This document shows positions 52,330-60,956 of a stretch of 64,000 nt of DNA, in pieces; positions within the stretch are counted from its first letter, which is position 1, and each line of letters begins with the position of its first letter. Under the pieces are notes generated by a model. The model did not search any database, was not told the DNA's origin, and saw nothing but the letters and a program-made list of their open reading frames with translations. The position numbers were made by a program, and so were the translations under genes. Origin of the DNA: Oxalobacteraceae bacterium (lineage in GTDB: Bacteria > Pseudomonadota > Gammaproteobacteria > Burkholderiales > Burkholderiaceae_D); NCBI GenBank assembly GCA_013284265.1, contig JABTBR010000009.1, positions 1-64,000 on the forward strand, given 5' to 3'.

Positions 52330-55300
52330 TTATAAAATCAGGCTCGCGGCCGTGAGTGTGGTGACCCCCGTCAAGGTAATGACATACTCCGCGGTGGCAT
52401 CGGCATCGGTGCTGATAATCAGGAAGTTCTGCGCCGCGGTGAACTTCACCTGACCCGTGGCGTCGGCACTGAAATTGGTGACGAAGCTCAGCGCCTGCCG
52501 GCCCGCCAGCAGTGGGTTCGCATCGAACTGGCTCAAGTCGATCTTGTCCCCTTCCGCCACCTTGAAGTCGCCAATCGTGTCGCGTACGATAATCGACTCG
52601 TCGTCATTGCCGATCACGAAAACATCCGCTCCGGTCCCACCATACAGGACATCGACGCCCTGCCCACCGCCGAGGACATCGTTGCCGATCCCGCCGTTGA
52701 GCGCATCGTTGCCGGCGCCACCGTCGAGGGTGTCATTGCCTGCGGCACCGAGCAGATTGTCGTTGCCCGCATCGCCGGACAGGAGATTGTTGGCGCCGTT
52801 GCCATTGATCGTATTGTTCAGCTGATTGCCATAGCCATTGATCGCTGCGGTCCCGTTCAGCGTCAAGGCTTCGACATTGTCGCTCAGGGTATAGCTGATG
52901 GTCGACTGCACGGTATCGAGACCGATGCTGGCGCTTTCGATGACGATGTCGCCGCTATCATCGACCGAATAGGTATCGCTGCCGGCTCCGCCATCCATCG
53001 TATCGGCGCCCGCGAGGCCTGCCAGGGTGTCGTTGCCGACCCCGCCGATCAGCATATTCTTGCCGGTGTTACCGTAGATGATATTGGCCAGGCCGTTGCC
53101 GGTCCCGTTCAGATCATCGCTCCCGCTCAGGTAAAGATTCTCGACATTGCTGCCCAGGACGTAGCTGACCGAGGACGTAACCTGGTCGAGCTCGGTGGCC
53201 AGCGCGCTGGTTTCGATCACGACGTCGCCCGCATGGTCGACCACATAACTGTCGTTGCCCAGGCCGCCGATCAAGGTGTCGGCGCCAGCGCCGCCGTCCA
53301 GTATATTGGCGCCGCTGTTGCCGGTAATGGCGTTATCGGACGCATTGCCGGTGCCGTTCAGCGCCGCTACCCCGGTCAGTGTCAGGTTTTCCAATACCGC
53401 GCCCAGTACATAGGAAATCGACGACTTGACTGAATCGATCTGCGCGGAATCGGCCAGCTCGACAATGACATCGCCGGCGTTGTCGACAGTGTAGCTATCG
53501 TTGCCGCTGCCGCCTATCATGGTATCGGCCCCGACGCCGCCACTCAGCGTATCGTCACCGGCGCCGCTGTCCAGAACGTTCGCCAGGCCATTGCCGACCA
53601 GTGTATTGTTCAGGGCATTGCCCATGCCGCGCAGCGCGCTGCCCGTCAGGACCAGGCTTTCGATCTCATTGCCCAAGGTGTAATCGAAGGATGCGGAAAC
53701 CGTATCCCTGGCGCCATCGAGGCTATCGGTCTCGAGCACCACATCGTCGAGGCTGTCGACGATGTAGTAGTCGGCGCCCTGGCCGCCCATCAGGGTATCG
53801 CGGCCGCCGGCACCATCCAGTGTATTGTTGCCGCTGTTGCCAGCGATCAGGTTGGCCTGGGTATTGCCGGTGCCATTGATGTCGGCACCGCCGGTCAGCG
53901 TCAGGTTCTCCACGTTTGCGCTCAGCACATAGCTCGCCGACGCGAGCACGGTATCGATTTCGCTTGCCAGGGTGCTCGTTTCCACCACCTTGTCGGTGCT
54001 GCCATTGACGATATAGGTATCGTTGCCCAGACCGCCGACGAGCGTGTCGGCGCTGCTGCCGCTGCTCATAACGTTGTTCAGCGCATTGCCCGTGCCGGTC
54101 ACGATGCCCGAGACGATGCTCAGGTTTTCCAGCGTCGCGCCCAGGGTATACGTGATCTTGCTGTACACGGTATCGATCTCGGCTCCATCGCTGCCGTCTT
54201 CGATGACAACGTCGCCCGCGTGGTCGACATAATAGCTGTCGCTGCCGTTGCCGCCGACCAGGGTATCGGCGCCGATGCCGCCATCCAGCACGTCATTGCC
54301 CTCGCCGCCTTCGAGGCGGTTGGTCGTGGTATTGCCGATCAGGATATTGGCGAGCCCATTGCCCGTGCCATTGATCGCGCCCGTAAGCAGCGTCAGGTTT
54401 TCCAGATTGTCGGCCAGGACATGGCTGACCTTGGCGCGCACTTCGTCCACGCCGCTGCCGGCAGCGTCCTCCAGCACCACATCGCCGGCATCGTCGACCA
54501 CGTACACATCGCTGCCGTCGCCGCCGGCCAGGGTATCGGCCCCCGCGCCACCGTCGAGAACGTCATCGCCCGCGCCGCCATCGAGCAGATTATTGCCAAT
54601 ATTGCCGGTCAGGATATTGTCCAGGGCATTGCCGTGGCCCTCAATGGCATCGCTGCCCGTCAGCAGCAGATTCTGCTCTATGGCGGACATGACATAGCTG
54701 CTGGCCGAATCGGCGGTGTTGCCGAAGGAAGTATCCAGCGACAGATCCGCGTTCAGCCGCAGCAGGACAAAATGGGATTGCGCCGCGCCGCCGATATACT
54801 GGGAAACGTCGCCGCCAATCAGGATCTTTCCATCCGGCTGCACCGTCACGCTGTGCGCGTTGCCGACCGGGATGAGGGTATGCGCGCTGTAACTGCCATC
54901 GGCGTTATAGCGCGTGATGCCGACGTCGCCGCCGAAGCTGCCCGCGACCAGGATATGGCCGTCCGCTTCCAGCGTCATCGAATCGAAATTGGCGGTCTTG
55001 CCCGCGATATAGACACTGCCCACCATGCCTTGATTGCCAAAGGTGGTGTCCAGCGTGCCATTGCTGTTATAGCGCGCCAGTGCGCCCCCCCATTGTCCGG
55101 AGACGAACATATTGCCGGCCACGAGAATCTTGCCGTCGGCCAGGGCGACCACGCTGGTGGCCGCCGCCTGATCCGACACGCCCGCGGTGAAGGACGTCGT
55201 CACCACGCCGCCATTGCCGAAGCTCGGGTCGGGAAAACCCTGGGCGTCCAGGCGCATCACGCTGAAGGTCGAGATGCCGCCGACCGTACTCTTGCCCGAC

Positions 55301-55977
55301 ACGAGGACCTTGCCGTCGGCCTGGAACGCCAGGCCCGTCGACACGTCTTCGGAACTGGTGGTGGCGGGGGCGGTGAAATCCCAGCCATGCGGCTTGCCAA
55401 AGTAGAAGGTCGAATCGTAACTGCCATCCTCGTTGTAGCGCGCGACGACAAAGTCATTGCTTTCCGGTGCGGCGTCGAGGGGACCACGGCCAAAGCCCGC
55501 CACCACGATCTTGCCATCTGGCTGGGTGAGTATGCAGGACGCGAAATAGTTCCCGGTCTCCAGCAAGGTCAATACCTTGCCCTGGTTGCCGAAACTCGTA
55601 TCCAGGCTGCCATCGGGATTCAAACGGGTGATGACGCTACCGATACCAAGGGCGACGGGCGCGGTGCCGACGAGCAAAATCTTGCCATCCGCCTGGACCG
55701 TGCCGCCCGCGTTCAAATTGATCGCCTGTCCCGCGACCGCGACGCTGGGATAGTAGTCGCCGGCCAGGCCGACCTTGCCGCTGCCACCGAAACTGGTGTC
55801 CAGCCGGCCATCGGCCAGATAGCGTACCGCTTCGACATATCTGTTCAATACGCCAGGCTGCTGGCCATTGGCGATGCCTGTTACGACGATGCTGCCGTCC
55901 GCACTCACGTCAACGTGCTTGCCGTAGAAATTCTGTCCAACCTTACCCGTAGTAACCTTGCCAGCATTCATGAACAC
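52330..55977 (-). CDS. Delta-60 repeat / RTX-type calcium-binding protein
   Basis: The 1215-residue product has two blocks. Residues about 20-430 contain seven delta-60 repeats, pattern DGKIxVxG ... RxxxDGxLDTSFGxxG, which are likely to form a beta-propeller. Residues about 440-1100 contain eight longer modules. Each couples RTX nonapeptides (GGAGADTLxGGxGNDSY) to a segment VVDxAGDVVxE ... SYVLGxxVENLTL ... GTGN. The end resembles RTX-exported proteins (GDFKVAEGDKIDLSQFDAN, terminal LIL), so export by a type I system is inferred; no such transporter is in the window. I use the GTG at 55977, 9 bp after GAGG; an ATG two codons later (55971) is an alternative. It lies between flgN and motD. Confidence 0.9.
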   Translation of the reverse strand: MFMNAGKVTTGKVGQNFYGKHVDVSADGSIVVTGIANGQQPGVLNRYVEAVRYLADGRLDTSFGGSGKVGLAGDYYPSVAVAGQAINLNAGGTVQADGKILLVGTAPVALGIGSVITRLNPDGSLDTSFGNQGKVLTLLETGNYFASCILTQPDGKIVVAGFGRGPLDAAPESNDFVVARYNEDGSYDSTFYFGKPHGWDFTAPATTSSEDVSTGLAFQADGKVLVSGKSTVGGISTFSVMRLDAQGFPDPSFGNGGVVTTSFTAGVSDQAAATSVVALADGKILVAGNMFVSGQWGGALARYNSNGTLDTTFGNQGMVGSVYIAGKTANFDSMTLEADGHILVAGSFGGDVGITRYNADGSYSAHTLIPVGNAHSVTVQPDGKILIGGDVSQYIGGAAQSHFVLLRLNADLSLDTSFGNTADSASSYVMSAIEQNLLLTGSDAIEGHGNALDNILTGNIGNNLLDGGAGDDVLDGGAGADTLAGGDGSDVYVVDDAGDVVLEDAAGSGVDEVRAKVSHVLADNLENLTLLTGAINGTGNGLANILIGNTTTNRLEGGEGNDVLDGGIGADTLVGGNGSDSYYVDHAGDVVIEDGSDGAEIDTVYSKITYTLGATLENLSIVSGIVTGTGNALNNVMSSGSSADTLVGGLGNDTYIVNGSTDKVVETSTLASEIDTVLASASYVLSANVENLTLTGGADINGTGNTQANLIAGNSGNNTLDGAGGRDTLMGGQGADYYIVDSLDDVVLETDSLDGARDTVSASFDYTLGNEIESLVLTGSALRGMGNALNNTLVGNGLANVLDSGAGDDTLSGGVGADTMIGGSGNDSYTVDNAGDVIVELADSAQIDSVKSSISYVLGAVLENLTLTGVAALNGTGNASDNAITGNSGANILDGGAGADTLIGGLGNDSYVVDHAGDVVIETSALATELDQVTSSVSYVLGSNVENLYLSGSDDLNGTGNGLANIIYGNTGKNMLIGGVGNDTLAGLAGADTMDGGAGSDTYSVDDSGDIVIESASIGLDTVQSTISYTLSDNVEALTLNGTAAINGYGNQLNNTINGNGANNLLSGDAGNDNLLGAAGNDTLDGGAGNDALNGGIGNDVLGGGQGVDVLYGGTGADVFVIGNDDESIIVRDTIGDFKVAEGDKIDLSQFDANPLLAGRQALSFVTNFSADATGQVKFTAAQNFLIISTDADATAEYVITLTGVTTLTAASLIL

Positions 55978-56010
55978 AATAATTTTCCTCAGTAGTAAAT
56001 CGGAAATATT

Positions 56011-56039
56011 ATTGTATTCTAAATAGTTAACACGGGAAA
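56011..56039 (-). promoter_or_regulatory. Candidate sigma-70 promoter of the RTX-type gene
   Basis: On the minus strand, TTTCCC (-35, three of six) is separated by 17 bp from TACAAT (-10, five of six), ending 33 bp before the GTG start. The surrounding 60 bp is conspicuously AT-rich for this genome. Confidence 0.4.
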
Positions 56040-56076
56040 CATTTTTTCCTTATTGCAACTTGCTCGCTGGTATTAG

Positions 56077-56112
56077 CTCAGTTCCTGGCTCGGTTCCTGG
56101 CTCGGTTCCTGG
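56077..56112. repeat. 12-bp tandem repeat, three units, abutting the motD stop codon
   Basis: CTCAGTTCCTGG, CTCGGTTCCTGG and CTCGGTTCCTGG follow each other directly, with a fourth partial unit containing the motD stop (56114-56116). On the minus strand in another frame the units would encode T-E-P-G repeats. Confidence 0.85.
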
Positions 56113-56113
56113 C

Positions 56114-56896
56114 TCAGTTGGCCTGGGGCGGCGCTGCAGCCGTAGGCAATTCGGTCGGCGTGTCCGGCAGCCCGGACAGGATGGTGACGGCGACGCGGCG
56201 ATTGCGCGCGCGGCCCATGGGCTCGGCGTTGGAGGCCACCGGCACGTTGGAACCATGGCCGACCGCCGTCAGCCGCTCCGGCGCCACGCCGGCATCGATG
56301 AACAGCCGCACCACGCTGCTGGCGCGCACGGCCGACAGTTCCCAGTTGGACGGGAACAATACATTCCTGATCGGCTGGACGTCGGTATGCCCTTCCACCT
56401 GCACGTCGTGGCCATCATCCTTGAGCAGCACGGCGACGGCGCGCAGCGCCTCGGTCGACTCGCTGGTCAGCTTGGCCTCGCCCGGATCGAACAGCACGCT
56501 GGCATTGATCTCCACGCTGACGCCGCGGCTGTTCTGCGTCACCCTGACCTTGCCCTCCTTGACCAGCGGCGCCAGCGTGGACAGCAGATCCTGGGCCAGC
56601 TTGGTCATATGTTCCTTTTCCTTGCGCAGCAGCTCGGTGCGGCGCTTCAGGGCGGGATTGGGGATGGGCAGGTTCTGCACTTCGGTGGTGATCGGCTTGG
56701 CCGCGCCGGCGCCGCCGAAGGCGTCGCCCAGCGCGTCGGAATAGACCTTGAACTTGCCGATATTGACGGCCGAGGCGGCGTACATGACGACAAAGAAGGC
56801 GAACAGCAGGGTAATGAAGTCGGCATAGGAAATCAGCCAGCGCTCGTGGTTTTCCGGCTCATCGTCGAATTTCCTGCGCGCGCGCCGGTATTGCAT
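56114..56896 (-). CDS. motD: Flagellar motor stator protein MotD (MotB-like)
   Basis: The 260-residue stator subunit anchors to peptidoglycan. One transmembrane helix (about 22-42) contains the proton-carrying aspartate D26 in ISYADFITLLFAFFVVMYA. The C-terminal OmpA-like domain follows (VQVEGHTDVQPIRNVLFPS, NWELSAVRASSVVRLF, GRARNRRVAVTIL). It starts 1 bp after motC ends. I call MotD rather than MotB because the motC-motD pair follows fliA as in Pseudomonas; the assignment rests on that gene order. Confidence 0.92.
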   Translation of the reverse strand: MQYRRARRKFDDEPENHERWLISYADFITLLFAFFVVMYAASAVNIGKFKVYSDALGDAFGGAGAAKPITTEVQNLPIPNPALKRRTELLRKEKEHMTKLAQDLLSTLAPLVKEGKVRVTQNSRGVSVEINASVLFDPGEAKLTSESTEALRAVAVLLKDDGHDVQVEGHTDVQPIRNVLFPSNWELSAVRASSVVRLFIDAGVAPERLTAVGHGSNVPVASNAEPMGRARNRRVAVTILSGLPDTPTELPTAAAPPQAN

Positions 56897-56897
56897 G

Positions 56898-57644
56898 TCA
56901 CAGCTCCCGCATCAGCGTGGCGATACGCTCGTCGATCACGCGGGTATGGTCGCCGCTGGCGATATCGTAGAACACGGCCGCCGCGATCTCCTGCTGGTGC
57001 ACCGCCTGGGTGACGATGGCCTTGAGCTTGTTGGCAATCGGATAAAAGAACAGATTCGCCAAGCCCACCCCGTAAATGGTGGAGACGAAGGCGACGGCGA
57101 TGCCGGAACCGAGCTTGCTCGGATCGGTCAGGTTTTCCATCACGTGGATCAGGCCCAGCACCGCGCCCAGGATGCCGATGGTGGGCGAATAACCGGCCGC
57201 CGACTCCCAGATCCGCACGGCCTGGCGCTGCTCGGTCTCGAAGGCGGTGATTTCGGTGTCGAGCAGCTGGCGCAGCTTGTCCGGATTGATGCCGTCGACG
57301 ATCAGGCGCAAGCCCTTGGCGATGAATCTGTCCTTGGACGAAAGCATATAGCGTTCCAGCGACAGCAGGCCGTCGCGCCGCGCCGCCAGGCTCCAGGCGG
57401 CGATGTCGCGCGCCAGGATGGCGCGGTTGTCGCGCGGCGGGGTAAACACCCAGCGCAGCATGCGCACGCCGCGGATAAAGGCCGGCATGCGCGTTTGCAG
57501 CAGTACCGCGCCCACGGTGCCGACGATGACGATGGCGAAGGCGGCCGGCTGCAGCAGCGAGGAAAGCTTGCCGCCTTCCATGCCGTGTCCGATCAGGATG
57601 CCGGCCAGCGCCAGCACCACCCCCGCTACGCTGGCCCAGTCCAC
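56898..57644 (-). CDS. motC: Flagellar motor stator protein MotC (MotA-like)
   Basis: The 248-residue stator subunit has about four transmembrane helices (VAGVVLALAGILIGHGMEGG, LQPAAFAIVIVGTVGAVLLQ, IGILGAVLGLIHVMENLTDP, GIAVAFVSTIYGVGLANLFF). A large cytoplasmic loop contacts FliG. It overlaps the 3' end of fliA by 19 bp, so translation is coupled to the sigma factor gene. Confidence 0.94.
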   Translation of the reverse strand: MDWASVAGVVLALAGILIGHGMEGGKLSSLLQPAAFAIVIVGTVGAVLLQTRMPAFIRGVRMLRWVFTPPRDNRAILARDIAAWSLAARRDGLLSLERYMLSSKDRFIAKGLRLIVDGINPDKLRQLLDTEITAFETEQRQAVRIWESAAGYSPTIGILGAVLGLIHVMENLTDPSKLGSGIAVAFVSTIYGVGLANLFFYPIANKLKAIVTQAVHQQEIAAAVFYDIASGDHTRVIDERIATLMREL

Positions 57645-58357
57645 GCCTGCTCCCGGAGTGAGGCGCGCAGCCGTGCCACCGCCTGCGTATGCAGCTGCGA
57701 GACGCGCGATTCGGACACACCCATGACGGCGCCGATTTCTTTCAAGTTCAGTTCCTCTTCATAGTAAAGACCCATCAGGATCTTTTCGCGCGGGGGCAGC
57801 GCGTCGATCGCGTCGATCACGGCCTGGCGGAAGTCGCCATCGAGCAGTGAGCGCAGCGGATCGCTTTCCTCGTCCGAGCAATAGCGGTCGAGGAAGCTGT
57901 CGTTGCCGTCGTCGTCGTGGAAGTCCTCGTAGTAGACCAGCTGGTGGCCGCCGCCGTCGGACAGCATTTCCTGGTAATCGGCCAGCGAGAGCTTGAGCAT
58001 CTTGGCGACCTCCGATTCGCTGGGCGGGTGGCCCAGGCGCTGCTGCAGCGTACTCATGGCCGATTCGATCTTGCGCATGTTCTGGCGCATCGAGCGCGGC
58101 AGCCAGTCGCTGCTGCGCAACTCGTCGAGCATGGCGCCGCGGATGCGCAGCACCGCATAGGTTTCGAATTGCGCCCCGTGGTTTTCTTCATAGCGGTTGA
58201 TAGCGTCGAGCAAGCCTATCATCCCCGCCTGCACCAGATCGTCCACTTCCACGCTGGGAGGGAGTTTGGCCTTCATGTGATGCGCAAGGCGCTTCACCAG
58301 CGGGATGTGCTCCGTCAGCAAAGTATCCTTGTCCGCTTTCCCTTTGACCGTGTACAT
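57626..58357 (-). CDS. fliA: Flagellar sigma factor FliA (sigma-28)
   Basis: The 243-residue sigma factor directs transcription of late flagellar genes. Region 2 is clear (HIPLVKRLAHHMKAKLPPSV, EVDDLVQAGMIGLLDAINRY), as are region 3 (GHPPSESEVAKMLKLSLADY) and region 4 (LPPREKILMGLYYEEELNLK, EIGAVMGVSESRVSQLHTQA). An acidic insert at about 145-160 (YYEDFHDDDGND) lies between regions 3 and 4. It follows flhG by 15 bp. Its activity should be held by FlgM (51505), and four matching promoters are in the window. Confidence 0.97.
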   Translation of the reverse strand: MYTVKGKADKDTLLTEHIPLVKRLAHHMKAKLPPSVEVDDLVQAGMIGLLDAINRYEENHGAQFETYAVLRIRGAMLDELRSSDWLPRSMRQNMRKIESAMSTLQQRLGHPPSESEVAKMLKLSLADYQEMLSDGGGHQLVYYEDFHDDDGNDSFLDRYCSDEESDPLRSLLDGDFRQAVIDAIDALPPREKILMGLYYEEELNLKEIGAVMGVSESRVSQLHTQAVARLRASLREQAWTGPA

Positions 58358-58372
58358 AGGTTCTATTAATCG

Positions 58373-59197
58373 CTAAGCGCTAAAATGGTTGTTGCTCCCC
58401 GTGCGGAATGGCGGCGATCCGGCCAGCGCAAAGCGCCCCGCCAGTTGACGAAACGCGACCGAAGCGCCGGCCAGCGGAAACGCATCGACCACGGCACGTC
58501 CCAGCCGCGCCGCACGATGCAGGTATTCATCGGCCGGCACCGACCCCATGGAAACCAGGTTGACGGCCAGATACCGGCTCGCCGCTTGTGCCATATTATC
58601 GTATACCACCTTTGCTTCCGATTCGGAAGAGCCCGTCACCAGAATTCCGAAGGGACGCCGTCCCAGCTCCTGGTTCAGGCGCTTGATCATGCTGTAGGCG
58701 GCGGTGATCGAGACGGCGCTCGAGGAGACCTGCACCACGATCTCGGAACTGGCCATGACTGGCACGGGGAAAGCCTCGCCGTCGAATTCGCCGTCCACCA
58801 GCACGATGCCCTTCTGCTTGACCAGCACGTCGAAAGCCTTGGCCAGGCGGCGCGCCTCGTCCGGCCCGTTGCGCGGGGCGCCCCGTGTCATCGACGCCAC
58901 AGCGAAACCCTGGGGCGCCTGGTGCAGCACCTGGTTCAGGCCATACTGCTGGCGCGCCACTTCGAGCAGGCTGGCGCCATCGTCCAGGCCCAGGCGCGAA
59001 GCCACGCCATGGGCGCTGGCGCAGGCGTCGACCAGCAGCACGTCGTTGCCGGCGCGCGCCAGCGAGGCGCCCAGGTTGACCAGCATGGCGCCCTTGTCGT
59101 CCTGCGGGGTGGCCGACAGGAAGGTGATGATGCGCGGCTTGGGGCCGGCCAGCATCCGGCGCAGGCCTTCGGCCTGGTCGAAATCGAAATTAGCCAA
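58373..59197 (-). CDS. flhG: FlhG/FleN-type MinD-like ATPase with degenerate P-loop
   Basis: The 274-residue product belongs to the MinD/ParA family and by position (flhF-flhG-fliA) should limit flagellar number. The fold motifs are visible: NLGASLARAGNDVLLVDACA (strand 2, Walker A-prime Asp), KGIVLVDGEFDG, and SSAVSITAAYSMIKRLNQEL. The deviant Walker A site, normally S-G-K-G-G-V-G-K-T, reads S-A-T-P-Q-D-D-K-G. The P-loop lysine position is kept; the signature lysine, the glycines and the Ser/Thr are lost. I start at TTG 59197, 5 bp after GAGGTG and overlapping the flhF stop by 8 bp. An ATG at 59233 is possible but lies deeper in flhF. Confidence 0.85.
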   Translation of the reverse strand: MANFDFDQAEGLRRMLAGPKPRIITFLSATPQDDKGAMLVNLGASLARAGNDVLLVDACASAHGVASRLGLDDGASLLEVARQQYGLNQVLHQAPQGFAVASMTRGAPRNGPDEARRLAKAFDVLVKQKGIVLVDGEFDGEAFPVPVMASSEIVVQVSSSAVSITAAYSMIKRLNQELGRRPFGILVTGSSESEAKVVYDNMAQAASRYLAVNLVSMGSVPADEYLHRAARLGRAVVDAFPLAGASVAFRQLAGRFALAGSPPFRTGSNNHFSA

Positions 59198-60539
59198 GGT
59201 GCACCTCGCGCAGTGAGCTATCGGCAGCGGCATGGGACATCAGCAGCGGCAATTCCGCATCCAGGTACTGGCTGGCGGCCGTGTCGCGCTTGAGCTTGAA
59301 GGCGCGGTCGATCAGATAGGCCGGATCGGCCAGGTGCAGGTCTTCCGGCACGCGCTGGCCGTTGGACACGTAGAACAGGTTCAGCTTCTGGCGGATCAGC
59401 ACATCGAGCACATTGCCGATGGAGGCGGCCTCGTCGAGCTTGGTCATGATGCAGCCGGCCAGGCCGCTGCCCTGGTAGGCGCGCACCACTTCGTTGAGGG
59501 TATCGAGGGTGGCGGTGGCGTTCAGGCACAGCAGGCGTTTGACGTCGGCGCCGGCGCCCTGCAACATGGCCACCTGTTCCGTCACCATCTGATCGCGCTG
59601 GCTCACGCCGACCGTGTCGATCAGCACCGTGTGCTTGCTGCGCAGCTCTTTCAGGGCGATGCGCAGGTCCGCTTCATCCTTGACCGAGTGCACCATCACG
59701 CCGAGGATCTTGCCGTAGATGCGCAGCTGCTCATGGGCGCCGATACGGTAGGCGTCGGTGGTGATCAGGGCCAGCTTGTCCGGGCCGTGGCGCATCACGC
59801 AGCGCGCCGCCAGCTTGGCGGTGCTGGTGGTCTTGCCCACGCCGGTGGGGCCGACCAGGGCGAACACGCCGCCCTGCTCGATCATCGCATCCTCGTTGGC
59901 CATGGTGCTCAGGTTACGGGTGAGCACGGTGCGGATCCAGCGCAGGCTGTCGGCGCTGTCGCGTCCGGCCGGCAGTTTTTCAATCAGGTAGCGCGCCAGA
60001 CTGGCCGAGAAACCGGCCGCCAGCATCTCGCGCAGCACCGCGTTTTTTTGCGGTTCGCGCTGCTGGGTCGAACCCCAGGCGATTTCGGACAACTGGGTTT
60101 CCATCATGCCGCGCATGGCGCGGATTTCCTCCATCATGCCGCTCATCTCGGCGGCCGCGTTCTGCTTGGCGCTGACGACGGCGGCGGCCACCAGCTGGGA
60201 GATGCGCTCCATGTCGAGCGACTCGCTACGGGCTGCCGGGGCCGGCGCGGCGGCACGGGCCGGGGCGGCCGCTGGCGCGGCGGCGCGGCGCGGGGCCGGC
60301 GCGGGGGCCGGTGTTGGGGCCGGTTCGGGACTCAGATCGAGCTGGGGGCGGGGCTGGGCCATCGGCGAATCGGGCGCCGGCGAGGCCAGCGAGGCGGCGT
60401 CGTCATTGGCCAGCGCCAGGATTTCGACCTCGCCATCGACCTGGCGGTTCGACAGGATCACGGCGTCGGGGCCGAGCGCATCGCGCACCTTGCGCAGCGC
60501 TTCGCGCGAGGTCGGGGCGGTGAATTTCTTGACGTTCAT
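59190..60539 (-). CDS. flhF: Flagellar placement GTPase FlhF
   Basis: This 449-residue SRP-type GTPase sets the position of polar flagella. The N-terminal B domain (MNVKKFTAPTSREALRKVRD) is followed by a Pro/Ala linker (about 60-105). The NG domain has the P-loop GPTGVGKT at about 230-237, ITTDAYRIGAHEQLR, VLIDTVGVSQRD and IMTKLDEAASIGNVLDVLI. GGGAGG precedes the ATG. An FlhF here predicts polar rather than peritrichous flagella. Confidence 0.96.
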   Translation of the reverse strand: MNVKKFTAPTSREALRKVRDALGPDAVILSNRQVDGEVEILALANDDAASLASPAPDSPMAQPRPQLDLSPEPAPTPAPAPAPRRAAAPAAAPARAAAPAPAARSESLDMERISQLVAAAVVSAKQNAAAEMSGMMEEIRAMRGMMETQLSEIAWGSTQQREPQKNAVLREMLAAGFSASLARYLIEKLPAGRDSADSLRWIRTVLTRNLSTMANEDAMIEQGGVFALVGPTGVGKTTSTAKLAARCVMRHGPDKLALITTDAYRIGAHEQLRIYGKILGVMVHSVKDEADLRIALKELRSKHTVLIDTVGVSQRDQMVTEQVAMLQGAGADVKRLLCLNATATLDTLNEVVRAYQGSGLAGCIMTKLDEAASIGNVLDVLIRQKLNLFYVSNGQRVPEDLHLADPAYLIDRAFKLKRDTAASQYLDAELPLLMSHAAADSSLREVHLG

Positions 60540-60789
60540 GGCCGGCCTCCCAGCAGCTGGGTTGCGCGTGCGTCCGGTGTTCCGGCATCGTTATATATGG
60601 CCATCATCAACTCCCTGTTACTGTAGCGCCGCGCCGTCGACATGGCGACACGGTACACTTTTGATGGTTCAATTATTGACGATGCACGCAGGAAACGATC
60701 GGTGGAACAGCAGGGGAAATGGGCCGTAATTCGGCGGGGATAAAGTGGGGCGAATTCTCGGTGCCGATATGCGTGCCATATCGTCCTTA
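60540..60789. other. Non-coding region between flhF and palindromic copy 10
   Basis: No gene or convincing promoter is seen. With copy 10 it makes up the 417-bp flhA-flhF gap. A transcription start for flhF-flhG-fliA-motCD may lie here, since the repeat separates it from flhA. Confidence 0.5.
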
Positions 60790-60909
60790 GAACCCACGGC
60801 AAAGAGCCAAAACCCACGGCGTAACCCTGGGGTCTGACCCCAGGGTCCGGAGAGGGGCTACGCCCCGCCGGTCCCAATGGGGCCGGCCCCCGGCTCTTTG
60901 CCGTGGGTT
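60790..60909. repeat. Intergenic palindromic element, copy 10 (long form, duplicated head)
   Basis: The left arm occurs twice in two versions (AACCCACGGCAAAGAGCC, then AACCCACGGCGTAACCC). The long core follows (GGGGTCTGACCCCAGGGTCC, GGGGCTACGCCCC, a CCGGTCCC hairpin) and it ends GGCTCTTTGCCGTGGGTT. The double head joins the reverse-type and forward-type ends. Confidence 0.9.
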
Positions 60910-60956
60910 GAAGATCGCGCCGGCGGCCCGCCAACATGGGGCCGGCTCCATCTCGT

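Noticed and set aside
56898-57644. Calling the stator genes motA/motB
   Set aside because: The motA-like/motB-like pair directly follows fliA, the Pseudomonas motC-motD arrangement; motAB usually sits elsewhere. Sequence alone would not decide, so the names are by context.
44-60909. Palindromic elements as CRISPR repeats, tRNA or small-RNA genes
   Set aside because: Copies are dispersed over 60 kb, singly between genes, in both orientations and without spacers; no cloverleaf or cas genes are seen.
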